64,000 nucleotides of DNA from Massilia sp. erpn (GTDB taxonomy: Bacteria; Pseudomonadota; Gammaproteobacteria; Burkholderiales; Burkholderiaceae_D). The DNA lies in NCBI RefSeq assembly GCF_024400215.1, contig NZ_CP053748.1, positions 2,666,001-2,730,000 on the forward strand, given 5' to 3'. Every line of letters starts with the position of its first letter. Position 1 is the stretch's first letter. Under the pieces are notes generated by a model. That model did no database searches and had not been told where the DNA came from. It was given only the letters and a program-made list of their open reading frames with translations. A program made the translations under genes and the position numbers. This document shows, piece after piece, positions 18,787-26,130 of the stretch.

Positions 18787-19658
18787 ATGCAAACGGAGAA
18801 ATATCCCTTCGCTGTGCGTCTGCTCGGTTTTCCGCCGGAAGAAGCGCGCGCCATCGCGCTGGGCCTGCACAGGGCGCCCCGCAAGGGGGCGGCATATTTT
18901 TGCCTGTCCGACGGCAGTTTGCAAGAGCCGGATCTGTATCTGGCCAACGGCGCCGACCTGCGCGCCCTGGCGGCCCTCGATTCGCTGGCCGGCGACATCC
19001 ACCCGGCCCTGGTGCTGGGCGCGCCGCCGGTCTGCCTGCCATATCCCAGCCTGCGCCTGCCGGTGCGCTGGGGCAGCGTCTATTCCGCCCTCGATGAACT
19101 GCTCAAGCGCCGCGCCGGCGCGCTGGACAAGCTGGCGCGCCAGGGTGCACCGCAGCGGCCCGACCGGCGCCGCCGCGAACGGCTCGACCTTGACCTGACC
19201 GAAGTCGCCGACTATGCGGCCATGCGCCACCACGCCCATCGCGGCGCGGTGCTGGTGCTGGACCGTAGCCCGGCTTTCAGCCTGCATGTGGGGCGCTTGC
19301 TGCTGGCGTGGCGGCGGGCCTGCCGCTGGGCCGATAACGAGGATGAGGTGGTCGCCATCTGCCGCCAGGGCGAGGTGGCGCTGGTGCTGATCAATACGGC
19401 CACGCCGGGCATCGACCCATATCGTGTGTGCGCCGCGCCGCGCTGCGCCAGTCCGACGGCCTGCATGGCCTGCGTGGCCGCGACAGTGCGCAATGTGCAC
19501 CGCCGGCCGTGGTCTTTCTGGCGGCCCCGCCCTTTATCTATGATGCCCAGCGCGCCCGCACCGCCGGGGCCGAGGGCGTGCTCGACAAGCCGGTGGCCGA
19601 CCACCACCTGCTCGAACTGCTGCGGCGCGAACTCGATCTGCCTGCGCTGCTGCATTGA
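18787..19658 (+). pseudogene. frameshifted response-regulator-like gene with degenerate receiver domain
   Basis: Reading starts at the ATG at 18787 (MQTEKYPFAVRLLGF) and runs through an Arg/Ala-rich region. It enters a receiver-like domain, GAVLVLDRSPAFSLHVG and later EVALVLINTATPGIDPYRVC, where the phospho-acceptor Asp is replaced by Asn. At about 19430 the frame breaks: homology continues one frame over with AALRQSDGL, PPAVVFLAAPPF, and GAEGVLDKPV (the conserved Lys-Pro), ending at 19658. The DNA there reads g-ccgcg-ccgcg-ctg, so a 5-bp tandem duplication (CCGCG) explains the shift exactly. It is either a real recent inactivation or a sequencing error. Without the duplication the product would be about 289 residues. 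It lies upstream of the ParA-like gene in the same direction. Confidence 0.7.
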
Positions 19659-19661
19659 ATC

Positions 19662-19710
19662 TATACGCGGCGTTTACACGCTGTCCCCGCCTTTTTAGAC
19701 CGTTTTTACG
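19662..19710 (+). promoter_or_regulatory. candidate KdpE operator array upstream of the ParA-like gene
   Basis: TTTACA-type half-sites start at 19662 (degenerate, TATACG), 19673 (TTTACA), 19694 (TTTAGA) and 19705 (TTTACG). Spacings are therefore 11, 21 and 11 bp, identical to the array in front of kdp. OmpR-family regulators bind pairs of direct repeats with about 11-bp period. A GATAAGCTGTCT element at 19719-19730 also matches one in the kdp leader (21312-21323). Confidence 0.6.
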
Positions 19711-19756
19711 GCCCGCTCGATAAGCTGTCTCTCATCGCAACAGCGTGAGAGAGACC

Positions 19757-20368
19757 ATGATTATCGCCATCGCAGGCCAGAATCCCGGTTCGGCCAAAGA
19801 CATCGTCGCCAGCAGGCTGGCCCTGCTGCGCGCGCGCAGCGGCCGCAAGGTGCTGCTGCTCGACACCGATCCGCGCCAGGCTTGCGCGGCGCTGAGCCGC
19901 GAGCAGGCCGGCGCCGTGCCGGCCAGCCGCGCCGCCAAACCGGCACGGCTGGCAGCGCGTGCCATCCACGGCCGCGCCCTGCAGGACGAGCTGGAAATCC
20001 TGCGCTGCCGCTATAACGATATCGTCATCGATACCGAAGGACGCGACACGGCGGAAAGCCGCGCCGCCCTGATCGCCGCCCGCATCGCCGTGGTGCCGGT
20101 TGCGCCCGACCAGGTCGATCTCGCCACCCAGTACAAGCTGATCGCCCGCTTGAACAGCGCGCGCATGTTCAATCCCGGCCTGCGCGTGCTGTTCGTGGTG
20201 CTGGGCGGCCAGTCCGACCCGGACAGCGTGCAGATGGCCGCCGTGCGCGCCTATGTCTCGCGCGTGATGGCCGCCAATCTGTCCGGCACCGTGATTCACC
20301 TGCCCGCCCAGGGCGAGGATGCCGAGGCCGAAATGGCCGCCCTCTATCAAGAAGTATTCGCCTCCTGA
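19757..20368 (+). CDS. ParA/MinD-like P-loop protein with degenerate Walker A motif
   Basis: About 203 residues from the ATG at 19757, which follows GAGAGAGA; a GTG at 19745 in frame would add four residues. The start MIIAIAGQNPGSAKDIVASRLA has the position of the deviant Walker A loop of ParA/MinD ATPases but lacks the usual KGGxGKT pattern. VLLLDTDPRQACAAL (Walker A-prime/switch I region), YNDIVIDTEGRD (Walker B) and VVPVAPDQVDLATQYKL follow as in ParA. No parB partner or centromere-like repeats are nearby, so chromosome segregation is unlikely. A similar frameshifted receiver protein precedes it and a porin gene follows by 27 bp. The function is unknown; nucleotide binding may be altered or lost. 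Confidence 0.75.
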   Translation: MIIAIAGQNPGSAKDIVASRLALLRARSGRKVLLLDTDPRQACAALSREQAGAVPASRAAKPARLAARAIHGRALQDELEILRCRYNDIVIDTEGRDTAESRAALIAARIAVVPVAPDQVDLATQYKLIARLNSARMFNPGLRVLFVVLGGQSDPDSVQMAAVRAYVSRVMAANLSGTVIHLPAQGEDAEAEMAALYQEVFAS

Positions 20369-20395
20369 TTTTTACTCACCCAGAAAGACCGCAAC

Positions 20396-21142
20396 ATGAA
20401 AAAAACAATGCTCGCCCTGGCCGTCATGGCCGCCTGCGCCGCCAGCGTCCACGCCCAGGAGCAGAAGCCCGAACATGAAGTCAGCTTCAATGCCGCCGTC
20501 ACCTCCGACTACCGCTACCGCGGCATCTCGCAAACCCGCCTGAAACCGGCGCTGCAAGGCGGCGTGGATTACGTCAACAATCCCACCGGCCTGTATGCGG
20601 GCGCCTGGGCTTCCACCATCAAGTGGACCAAGGACGCCGGCGGCGACGGTTCGGTGGAAATGGACGTCTACGCCGGCAAGCGCGGCCAGATCAATGCTGA
20701 TATCAGCTACGACGCCGGTGTGCTGGGCTATATCTACCCCTCCAACGACCTGAAACACGTGGCCGGCATGGCCAACGCCAACACCGCCGAAATTTACGGC
20801 CAGCTCGGCTACGGCCCCGCGTACATCAAATATTCCCACTCGCTGACCAATCTGTTCGGCTATGTCGACAGCAAAAACAGCGGCTATCTCGACGTCGGCG
20901 CCAATATCGACACCGGCCATGGCTTTATGGTCAATCTGCACGCCGGTCACCAGAAAGTCCGCCACAACAATGCCGCCGACTACACCGACTGGAAGCTTGG
21001 CGTGACGAAGGATTTCGGCGTGCTGACCGGCGCGCTCGCCGTCATCGGCACCAATGCCAGCAAAACCGCCTATGCCAACGCCCGCAATGGCAAGTTCATG
21101 GGCAAGACCGCCCTCCAGCTCACGCTCAGCAAAACCTTCTAA
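20396..21142 (+). CDS. TorF-family putative porin
   Basis: 248 residues with a Sec signal peptide ending SVHAQ (about residue 20). The mature start EVSFNAAVTSDYRYRGISQTRLKPALQGGVDY is the hallmark of the TIGR02001/TorF (Gcw_chp) outer-membrane family. The rest alternates short beta strands (YAGAWASTIKW, AEIYGQLGYGPAYIKYSHS, LDVGANIDTGHGFMVNLH) and ends TALQLTLSKTF with the C-terminal Phe expected of an outer-membrane barrel. It follows the ParA-like gene by 27 bp, has its own terminator, and precedes the kdp operon. The shared operator pattern suggests expression under potassium limitation and perhaps a role in ion entry; this is inference. Confidence 0.88.
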   Translation: MKKTMLALAVMAACAASVHAQEQKPEHEVSFNAAVTSDYRYRGISQTRLKPALQGGVDYVNNPTGLYAGAWASTIKWTKDAGGDGSVEMDVYAGKRGQINADISYDAGVLGYIYPSNDLKHVAGMANANTAEIYGQLGYGPAYIKYSHSLTNLFGYVDSKNSGYLDVGANIDTGHGFMVNLHAGHQKVRHNNAADYTDWKLGVTKDFGVLTGALAVIGTNASKTAYANARNGKFMGKTALQLTLSKTF

Positions 21143-21161
21143 GCACCAACTACATCTTCCC

Positions 21162-21186
21162 AGCCCGGCCCCGTGCCGGGCTTTTT
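21162..21186 (+). terminator. rho-independent terminator of the parA-like/porin operon
   Basis: AGCCCGGC / GCCGGGCT stem of 8 bp with a short loop, followed by five Ts, 20 bp after the porin stop codon. Confidence 0.85.
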
Positions 21187-21195
21187 GCATTGCTG

Positions 21196-21239
21196 AGCCC
21201 GTGTCCACCTTGGTGCCTGGCACCGATCGGACACGGGCT
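21196..21239. repeat. short hairpin repeat (type B), copy 1
   Basis: A 44-bp inverted repeat with outer arms AGCCCGTGTCC / GGACACGGGCT and an inner GGTGCC / GGCACC pair. It is placed between the porin terminator and the kdp promoter. It belongs to the same family as copies at 39892, 58757 and 58873 and shares core bases with the long type A elements. Confidence 0.8.
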
Positions 21240-21254
21240 GGGCAGCGGCGGATT

Positions 21255-21303
21255 TTTACATCTTGTTTACACGGGGCGGCGAAGTCTTTACACCACTTTT
21301 AGA
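21255..21303 (+). promoter_or_regulatory. candidate KdpE operator array of the kdp operon
   Basis: Four direct half-sites start at 21255 (TTTACA), 21266 (TTTACA), 21287 (TTTACA) and 21298 (TTTAGA). The spacing is 11, 21 and 11 bp, as expected for two tandem dimers of an OmpR-family response regulator on one face of the helix. GATAACCTGTCT follows at 21312-21323, near the likely transcription start. KdpE is encoded at the end of this operon. Confidence 0.7.
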
Positions 21304-21355
21304 CCTCGATCGATAACCTGTCTACTGTCAAAACAAGACCTGTAAAGGGGTGGAA

Positions 21356-21448
21356 ATGGATTTCGTGTTTATTGGGGCGTTGGCCGTCTTCTTTGTCCTG
21401 TGCTGGGGCTTTGCCGCCGGCTGCGACAAGCTGGGAGGCAAGCAATGA
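21356..21448 (+). CDS. 30-residue membrane peptide preceding kdpF
   Basis: A small open frame starting at ATG 21356 after AAGGGGTGGAA, encoding 30 residues: a hydrophobic segment (VFIGALAVFFVLCWGFAAG) and a short charged tail ending GGKQ. Its stop overlaps the kdpF start (ATGA at 21445-21448), so translation is coupled. A single-span peptide at this position, before kdpF, is seen in many proteobacterial kdp operons in my recollection. It is probably an accessory or regulatory peptide of the Kdp complex or a translation-coupling leader. No function is established from sequence. Confidence 0.7.
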   Translation: MDFVFIGALAVFFVLCWGFAAGCDKLGGKQ

Positions 21449-21534
21449 ACCTCTTTTATGTGATCGGCGCTGTCGCTGCCGTGGGTCTGCTGGCCTATCT
21501 GGCCGTGGCCCTGCTGAATGCGGAGGAGCTGTGA
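21445..21534 (+). CDS. kdpF: K+-transporting ATPase small subunit KdpF
   Basis: 29 residues, one hydrophobic span ([19 protein letters not shown]) ending NAEEL, typical of KdpF. This lipid-like peptide stabilises the KdpFABC complex in the inner membrane. The start overlaps the previous small frame and kdpA begins one base after the stop. Both position and sequence support the call. Confidence 0.88.
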   Translation: MNLFYVIGAVAAVGLLAYLAVALLNAEEL

Positions 21535-21535
21535 T

Positions 21536-23350
21536 ATGACTACCCAGTCCATCCTTCTTCTGCTGCTCTTCCTGGCCGTGCTGCTGGCGCTTTCCTGGCC
21601 GCTCGGCATCCTGATGGTGCGCGTGGCCGATGGCCGCCCGGTGCCGGGATTTGGCTGGCTGGCCGGTGTCGAGAGGCTGCTGTACCGCGCCGCCGGCGTG
21701 CCGCTGAATCCGGAAAAACAAGGCCAGGGCTGGAAAGCCTATGCCATCGCGCTGCTGGTGTTTAATACCGTGGGCGCTGTCTTCACTTACGCCATCCAGC
21801 GCGTGCAGGCCTGGCTGCCGCTGAATCCCCAGAATATGGGGAATGTCAGCCCGGATTCATCGTTCAACACCACGGTGAGCTTTGTCGCCAACACCAATTG
21901 GCAGGGCTACGGCGGTGAGCAGACCATGAGCTATCTGACCCAGATGCTGGGCATGACGTGCCAGAACTTCTTCTCGGCCGCCACCGGCATCGCTGTCGCC
22001 TTTGCCCTGATCCGCGGCTTCAGCTCGCGCTCGGCCAAGTCCATCGGCAATTTCTGGGTCGATATGACGCGCTCCACGCTGTATGTGCTGCTGCCGCTGT
22101 CCGTCATCTTCGCCGTCTTCCTGACCGGCCAGGGTGTGATCCAGAATATGTCGGCCTACAAGGAAGTGAGCCTGCTCGATCCCGTCACCTACACCGTGCC
22201 GAAAACCGGCGCCGATGGCCAGCCCGTGCTTGATGCCAAAGGCCAGGCCGTGACCGAAGAGCAGACCGCCACCACCCAGACCCTGGCCATGGGCCCGGTC
22301 GCTTCGCAGGAGGCGATCAAGCTGCTGGGCACCAATGGCGGCGGCTTCTTCAACGCCAATTCGGCGCATCCATATGAAAATCCGACGGCGCTGTCCAACT
22401 TCTTCGAGATGATCGCCATCTTCGTGATTCCTGCCGCGCTGTGCTTCACCTTCGGCCAGATGGTGGGCGACCGCCGCCAGGGCTGGGCCGTGCTGGGCGC
22501 GATGACCTTGCTCTTCGTGGTCGCCGCCTGCGCCGTGATGTCGGCCGAGCAGCAGCTCCATCCCGCCCTGCAAGCCATGGGCGTGGACCAGGGCAGCAGC
22601 GCTCTGCAAGCCGGCGGCAATATGGAAGGCAAGGAAACCCGCTTCGGCATCAGCGCCACCACGCTGTTCGCGGCTGTGACCACGGCGGCGTCCTGCGGCG
22701 CGGTCAACGCCATGCACGATTCCTTCACGCCGCTGGGCGGCATGGTGCCGATGCTCTTGATGCAGCTGGGCGAGGTGGTGTTCGGCGGCGTCGGCTCGGG
22801 CCTGTACGGCATGCTGGTCTTCGCCATCCTGGCCGTCTTCATCGCCGGCCTGATGATCGGCCGCACGCCCGAATACCTGGGCAAGAAGATCCAGTCCTAT
22901 GAGATGAAGATGAGTTCCATCGTCATCCTGGTGACGCCGACCCTGGTGCTGCTGGGGACCGCGCTGTCGGTGATGCTGGACGTGGGCAAGGCCGGCGTCG
23001 CCAATCCGGGCGCGCACGGCTTCTCGGAAATCCTGTACGCCTTCAGCTCGGCCGCCAACAACAACGGCAGCGCCTTCGCCGGCCTGTCCGCCAACACGCC
23101 TTATTACAACGTGATGCTGGCGATCGCCATGTGGTTCGGCCGCTTCGCCGTGATTGTGCCGGTGCTGGCCATTGCCGGTTCGCTGGCCGGCAAGCAGCGC
23201 CTGCAAGCCAACTCCGGCACCATGCCGACCCATGGTCCGATGTTCATTGGCCTGCTGGCCGGCATCGTGGTGCTGGTCGGTGTGCTGAACTATGTTCCTT
23301 CGCTGGCCCTTGGTCCGGTCGTGGAACACCTGCAAATGTATATGAAGTAA
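21536..23350 (+). CDS. kdpA: K+-transporting ATPase subunit A (potassium channel-like subunit)
   Basis: 604 residues and about ten membrane spans. The selectivity-filter repeats of the superfamily of K+ transporters are visible, notably [21 protein letters not shown] near residue 265, with other loops such as [20 protein letters not shown] (about residue 135) and [12 protein letters not shown]. KdpA binds and conducts K+ in the high-affinity, ATP-driven KdpFABC pump. The start at 21536 lies one base after kdpF. An ATG further upstream at 21518 lies inside kdpF and is rejected. kdpB follows after 12 bp with an AAGGAGA ribosome site. Confidence 0.97.
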   Translation: MTTQSILLLLLFLAVLLALSWPLGILMVRVADGRPVPGFGWLAGVERLLYRAAGVPLNPEKQGQGWKAYAIALLVFNTVGAVFTYAIQRVQAWLPLNPQNMGNVSPDSSFNTTVSFVANTNWQGYGGEQTMSYLTQMLGMTCQNFFSAATGIAVAFALIRGFSSRSAKSIGNFWVDMTRSTLYVLLPLSVIFAVFLTGQGVIQNMSAYKEVSLLDPVTYTVPKTGADGQPVLDAKGQAVTEEQTATTQTLAMGPVASQEAIKLLGTNGGGFFNANSAHPYENPTALSNFFEMIAIFVIPAALCFTFGQMVGDRRQGWAVLGAMTLLFVVAACAVMSAEQQLHPALQAMGVDQGSSALQAGGNMEGKETRFGISATTLFAAVTTAASCGAVNAMHDSFTPLGGMVPMLLMQLGEVVFGGVGSGLYGMLVFAILAVFIAGLMIGRTPEYLGKKIQSYEMKMSSIVILVTPTLVLLGTALSVMLDVGKAGVANPGAHGFSEILYAFSSAANNNGSAFAGLSANTPYYNVMLAIAMWFGRFAVIVPVLAIAGSLAGKQRLQANSGTMPTHGPMFIGLLAGIVVLVGVLNYVPSLALGPVVEHLQMYMK

Positions 23351-23362
23351 GGAGAACTCTCC

Positions 23363-25474
23363 ATGTCGCAAGCCAATGCAACGCAAAAAGAGATGACGCT
23401 GCCGGTGACGCCCGCGCCGCGCCTCAAGCTGTTCGATTCGCAGCTGGTGGTTCCGGCCATCGTGGATTCTTTCCGCAAGCTGAGTCCTCGCACCCAGTTG
23501 CGCAGCCCCGTGATGTTCGTGGTGTATGTGGGCAGCATCATCACTACGCTGCTGTATCTGCAGTCGCTGGGCGGGAAGGGGGAAGCCAGCTCCGGTTTTA
23601 TCCTCGCCACCGCCGTCTGGCTCTGGTTCACCGTGCTGTTTGCTAACTTCGCCGAAGCCATGGCCGAGGGCCGCAGCAAGGCGCAAGCCGCTTCGCTGCG
23701 CAACCTGAAGCAGAGCGTGATCGCCAAGAAGCTGGCCAGCGCCAAATACGGCACCACCTGGCTGCCTTGCCCGGCCAGCGATCTGCGCAAGGGTAATTAC
23801 CTGCTGGTCGAGGCGGGCGATGTGATCGCCATCGACGGCGAAGTGGTGGAGGGCGTGGCCACGGTGGACGAAAGCGCCATCACCGGCGAATCGGCGCCCG
23901 TGATCCGCGAGTCGGGCGGCGACTTTTCCGCTGTCACCGGCGGCACCCGCGTGCTGTCGGACTGGCTGGTGGTGAAAGTCACGGCCAATCCGGGCGAGAC
24001 CTTCCTCGACCGCATGATCGCCATGGTGGAAGGCGCCAAGCGCAAGAAAACGCCGAACGAGATCGCCCTGACCATCCTGCTGGTGGCGCTGACCATCGTC
24101 TTCTTGATCGTCACCGTGACCCTGCTGCCGTTCTCCCTGTTTTCGGTGGAAGCGGCGCAATCCGGCACGCCGGTCACGATCACGGTGCTGATCGCCCTGC
24201 TGGTCTGCCTGATTCCCACCACCATCGGCGGCCTGCTGTCGGCCATCGGCGTGGCGGGCATGAGCCGCATGATGCAGGCCAATGTGATCGCCACTTCCGG
24301 CCGTGCCGTGGAAGCGGCGGGCGATGTGGACGTGCTGCTGCTGGATAAAACCGGCACCATCACCCTGGGCAACCGCCAGGCGTCTGCCTTCTATCCCGCG
24401 CCTGGCGTCAGCGAGCAGCAGCTGGCCGACGTGGCCCAGCTGTCTTCCCTGGCCGATGAAACGCCGGAAGGCCGCAGCATCGTGGTGCTCGCCAAGCAGC
24501 GTTTCAATATCCGCGAACGCGAGATGGCTTCGCTGCACGCCACCTTCCTGCCCTTCTCGGCCAATACCCGCATGAGCGGCGTGGACGTGGACGGCCGCGA
24601 GCTGCGCAAGGGCGCGGCCGACGCCGTGCGCAAATACGTGGAAGCGGCGGGCCAGAGCTATCCGGCCGAGGTGGTGAAAGTCACCGACGAGGTGTCGCGC
24701 CGCGGCAGCACGCCGCTGGTGGTGGCCGAGAATGGCCGCGTGATGGGCGTGGTCGAGCTGAAGGACATCGTGAAAGGCGGCATCAAGGAGCGTTTCGCCG
24801 AATTGCGCCGCATGGGCATCAAGACCGTGATGATCACCGGCGACAACAAGCTGACCGCCGCCGCTATCGCCGCCGAAGCGGGCGTGGACGACTTCCTGGC
24901 CGAAGCCACGCCGGAGGACAAGCTGAAACTGATCCGCAGCTACCAGGCCGAAGGCCGCCTGGTGGCCATGACCGGCGACGGCACCAACGATGCGCCGGCA
25001 CTGGCCCAGGCCGACGTGGCGGTCGCCATGAGTTCCGGCACCCAGGCCGCGAAGGAGGCGGGCAATATGGTCGATCTGGATTCGAATCCGACCAAGCTGC
25101 TGGAAATCGTCGAAATCGGCAAGCAGATGCTGATGACGCGCGGTTCGCTGACCACCTTCTCGATCTCCAACGATATCGCCAAATACTTCGCCATCATTCC
25201 GGCGGCCTTTGTCGGCACCTATCCGCAACTGAAGGCGCTCGACGTGATGCAGCTGGCCAGCCCGAATTCGGCCATCATGTCGGCGGTGATCTTCAACGCC
25301 CTGATCATCATCTTCCTGATCCCGCTGGCATTGAAAGGCGTGCAGTACCGCGCCATCGGCGCCAGCGCTCTGCTGCACCGCAATTTGCTGGTCTACGGCG
25401 TGGGTGGCCTGATCCTGCCCTTCATCGGCATCAAGCTGATCGACATGCTGCTGTCCGCCCTCAACCTCGTTTAA
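23363..25474 (+). CDS. kdpB: K+-transporting ATPase subunit B (P-type ATPase)
   Basis: 703 residues. The phosphorylated aspartate is D328 in [12 protein letters not shown]. The actuator motif TGESAPV is near residue 174, the nucleotide-domain KGAADAV near 415, and the hinge motif [16 protein letters not shown] near 530. KdpB hydrolyses ATP and drives K+ uptake through KdpA. Membrane helices include the [13 protein letters not shown] segment with the conserved proline. It lies in the standard order kdpF-A-B-C. Nothing unusual was seen. Confidence 0.97.
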   Translation: MSQANATQKEMTLPVTPAPRLKLFDSQLVVPAIVDSFRKLSPRTQLRSPVMFVVYVGSIITTLLYLQSLGGKGEASSGFILATAVWLWFTVLFANFAEAMAEGRSKAQAASLRNLKQSVIAKKLASAKYGTTWLPCPASDLRKGNYLLVEAGDVIAIDGEVVEGVATVDESAITGESAPVIRESGGDFSAVTGGTRVLSDWLVVKVTANPGETFLDRMIAMVEGAKRKKTPNEIALTILLVALTIVFLIVTVTLLPFSLFSVEAAQSGTPVTITVLIALLVCLIPTTIGGLLSAIGVAGMSRMMQANVIATSGRAVEAAGDVDVLLLDKTGTITLGNRQASAFYPAPGVSEQQLADVAQLSSLADETPEGRSIVVLAKQRFNIREREMASLHATFLPFSANTRMSGVDVDGRELRKGAADAVRKYVEAAGQSYPAEVVKVTDEVSRRGSTPLVVAENGRVMGVVELKDIVKGGIKERFAELRRMGIKTVMITGDNKLTAAAIAAEAGVDDFLAEATPEDKLKLIRSYQAEGRLVAMTGDGTNDAPALAQADVAVAMSSGTQAAKEAGNMVDLDSNPTKLLEIVEIGKQMLMTRGSLTTFSISNDIAKYFAIIPAAFVGTYPQLKALDVMQLASPNSAIMSAVIFNALIIIFLIPLALKGVQYRAIGASALLHRNLLVYGVGGLILPFIGIKLIDMLLSALNLV

Positions 25475-25486
25475 ACAGGAGCCACC

Positions 25487-26071
25487 ATGGCATCTCCATT
25501 ACGTCCCGCTCTCGTCCTGTTCGGCGCCCTGACCCTGGTTTGCGGCGTGCTGTATCCCTTCGCAGTCACCGGCATCGGCAATGCGGTCTTTCCCGCGCAG
25601 GCGGGCGGCAGCATCGTCGAAGCCGGCGGCAAGCCGGTCGGCTCGCAGCTGATCGGCCAGGCTTTCAGCTCGCCCCAGTATTTCTGGGGCCGCCCATCGG
25701 CCACCGCGCCGATGGCCAATAACGGCGCCGGCTCGGGCGGTTCCAATCAGGGACCACTGAACCCGGCCCTGAGCGACAGCGTGAAAAGCCGCATGGCCGC
25801 ACTGAAAGCGGCCGATCCGGACAACACCGCGCCGGTGCCGGTCGATCTGGTCACGGCCTCGGGCAGCGGCCTCGATCCGGAAGTCAGCTTGGCGGCAGCC
25901 TACTACCAGGCCAAGCGCGTGGCGGCGGCGCGCGGCATGACACATGAGCAGGTGCGCGGCCTGATCGACGCCAACGCCAGCAAGCCCGCGCTGGGCTTTT
26001 TCGGTGAGCCGCGCGTGAATGTGCTGGCGCTGAATCTGGCGCTGGATGGTAAAACCACGCATACTCGCTAA
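25487..26071 (+). CDS. kdpC: K+-transporting ATPase subunit C
   Basis: 194 residues. One N-terminal membrane span ([23 protein letters not shown]) is followed by a periplasmic domain with [34 protein letters not shown], and a C-terminal [20 protein letters not shown]...[10 protein letters not shown] segment. All are conserved in KdpC, the subunit that stabilises ATP binding and complex assembly. The ribosome site ACAGGAG lies 5-11 bases before the start. A strong hairpin without a T-run follows the stop. Confidence 0.97.
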   Translation: MASPLRPALVLFGALTLVCGVLYPFAVTGIGNAVFPAQAGGSIVEAGGKPVGSQLIGQAFSSPQYFWGRPSATAPMANNGAGSGGSNQGPLNPALSDSVKSRMAALKAADPDNTAPVPVDLVTASGSGLDPEVSLAAAYYQAKRVAAARGMTHEQVRGLIDANASKPALGFFGEPRVNVLALNLALDGKTTHTR

Positions 26072-26081
26072 AACGATGGAA

Positions 26082-26108
26082 ACCGGGGACGGCGGGTCCG
26101 TCCCCGGT
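26082..26108 (+). other. perfect 11-bp stem hairpin between kdpC and kdpD
   Basis: ACCGGGGACGG and CCGTCCCCGGT pair perfectly around a 5-base loop, with no following T-run. In an mRNA this would be very stable and could protect the kdpFABC 3' end or reduce read-through into kdpDE, setting pump and sensor levels apart. Confidence 0.7.
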
Positions 26109-26130
26109 GTGCGCAAAAACATGATTGAAT

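Noticed and set aside
21857..25378. 1173-codon open frame on the minus strand across kdpA and kdpB
   Set aside because: It crosses two well-recognised genes, has a His/Gln/Arg-rich composition typical of antisense reading, and shows no recognisable domain.
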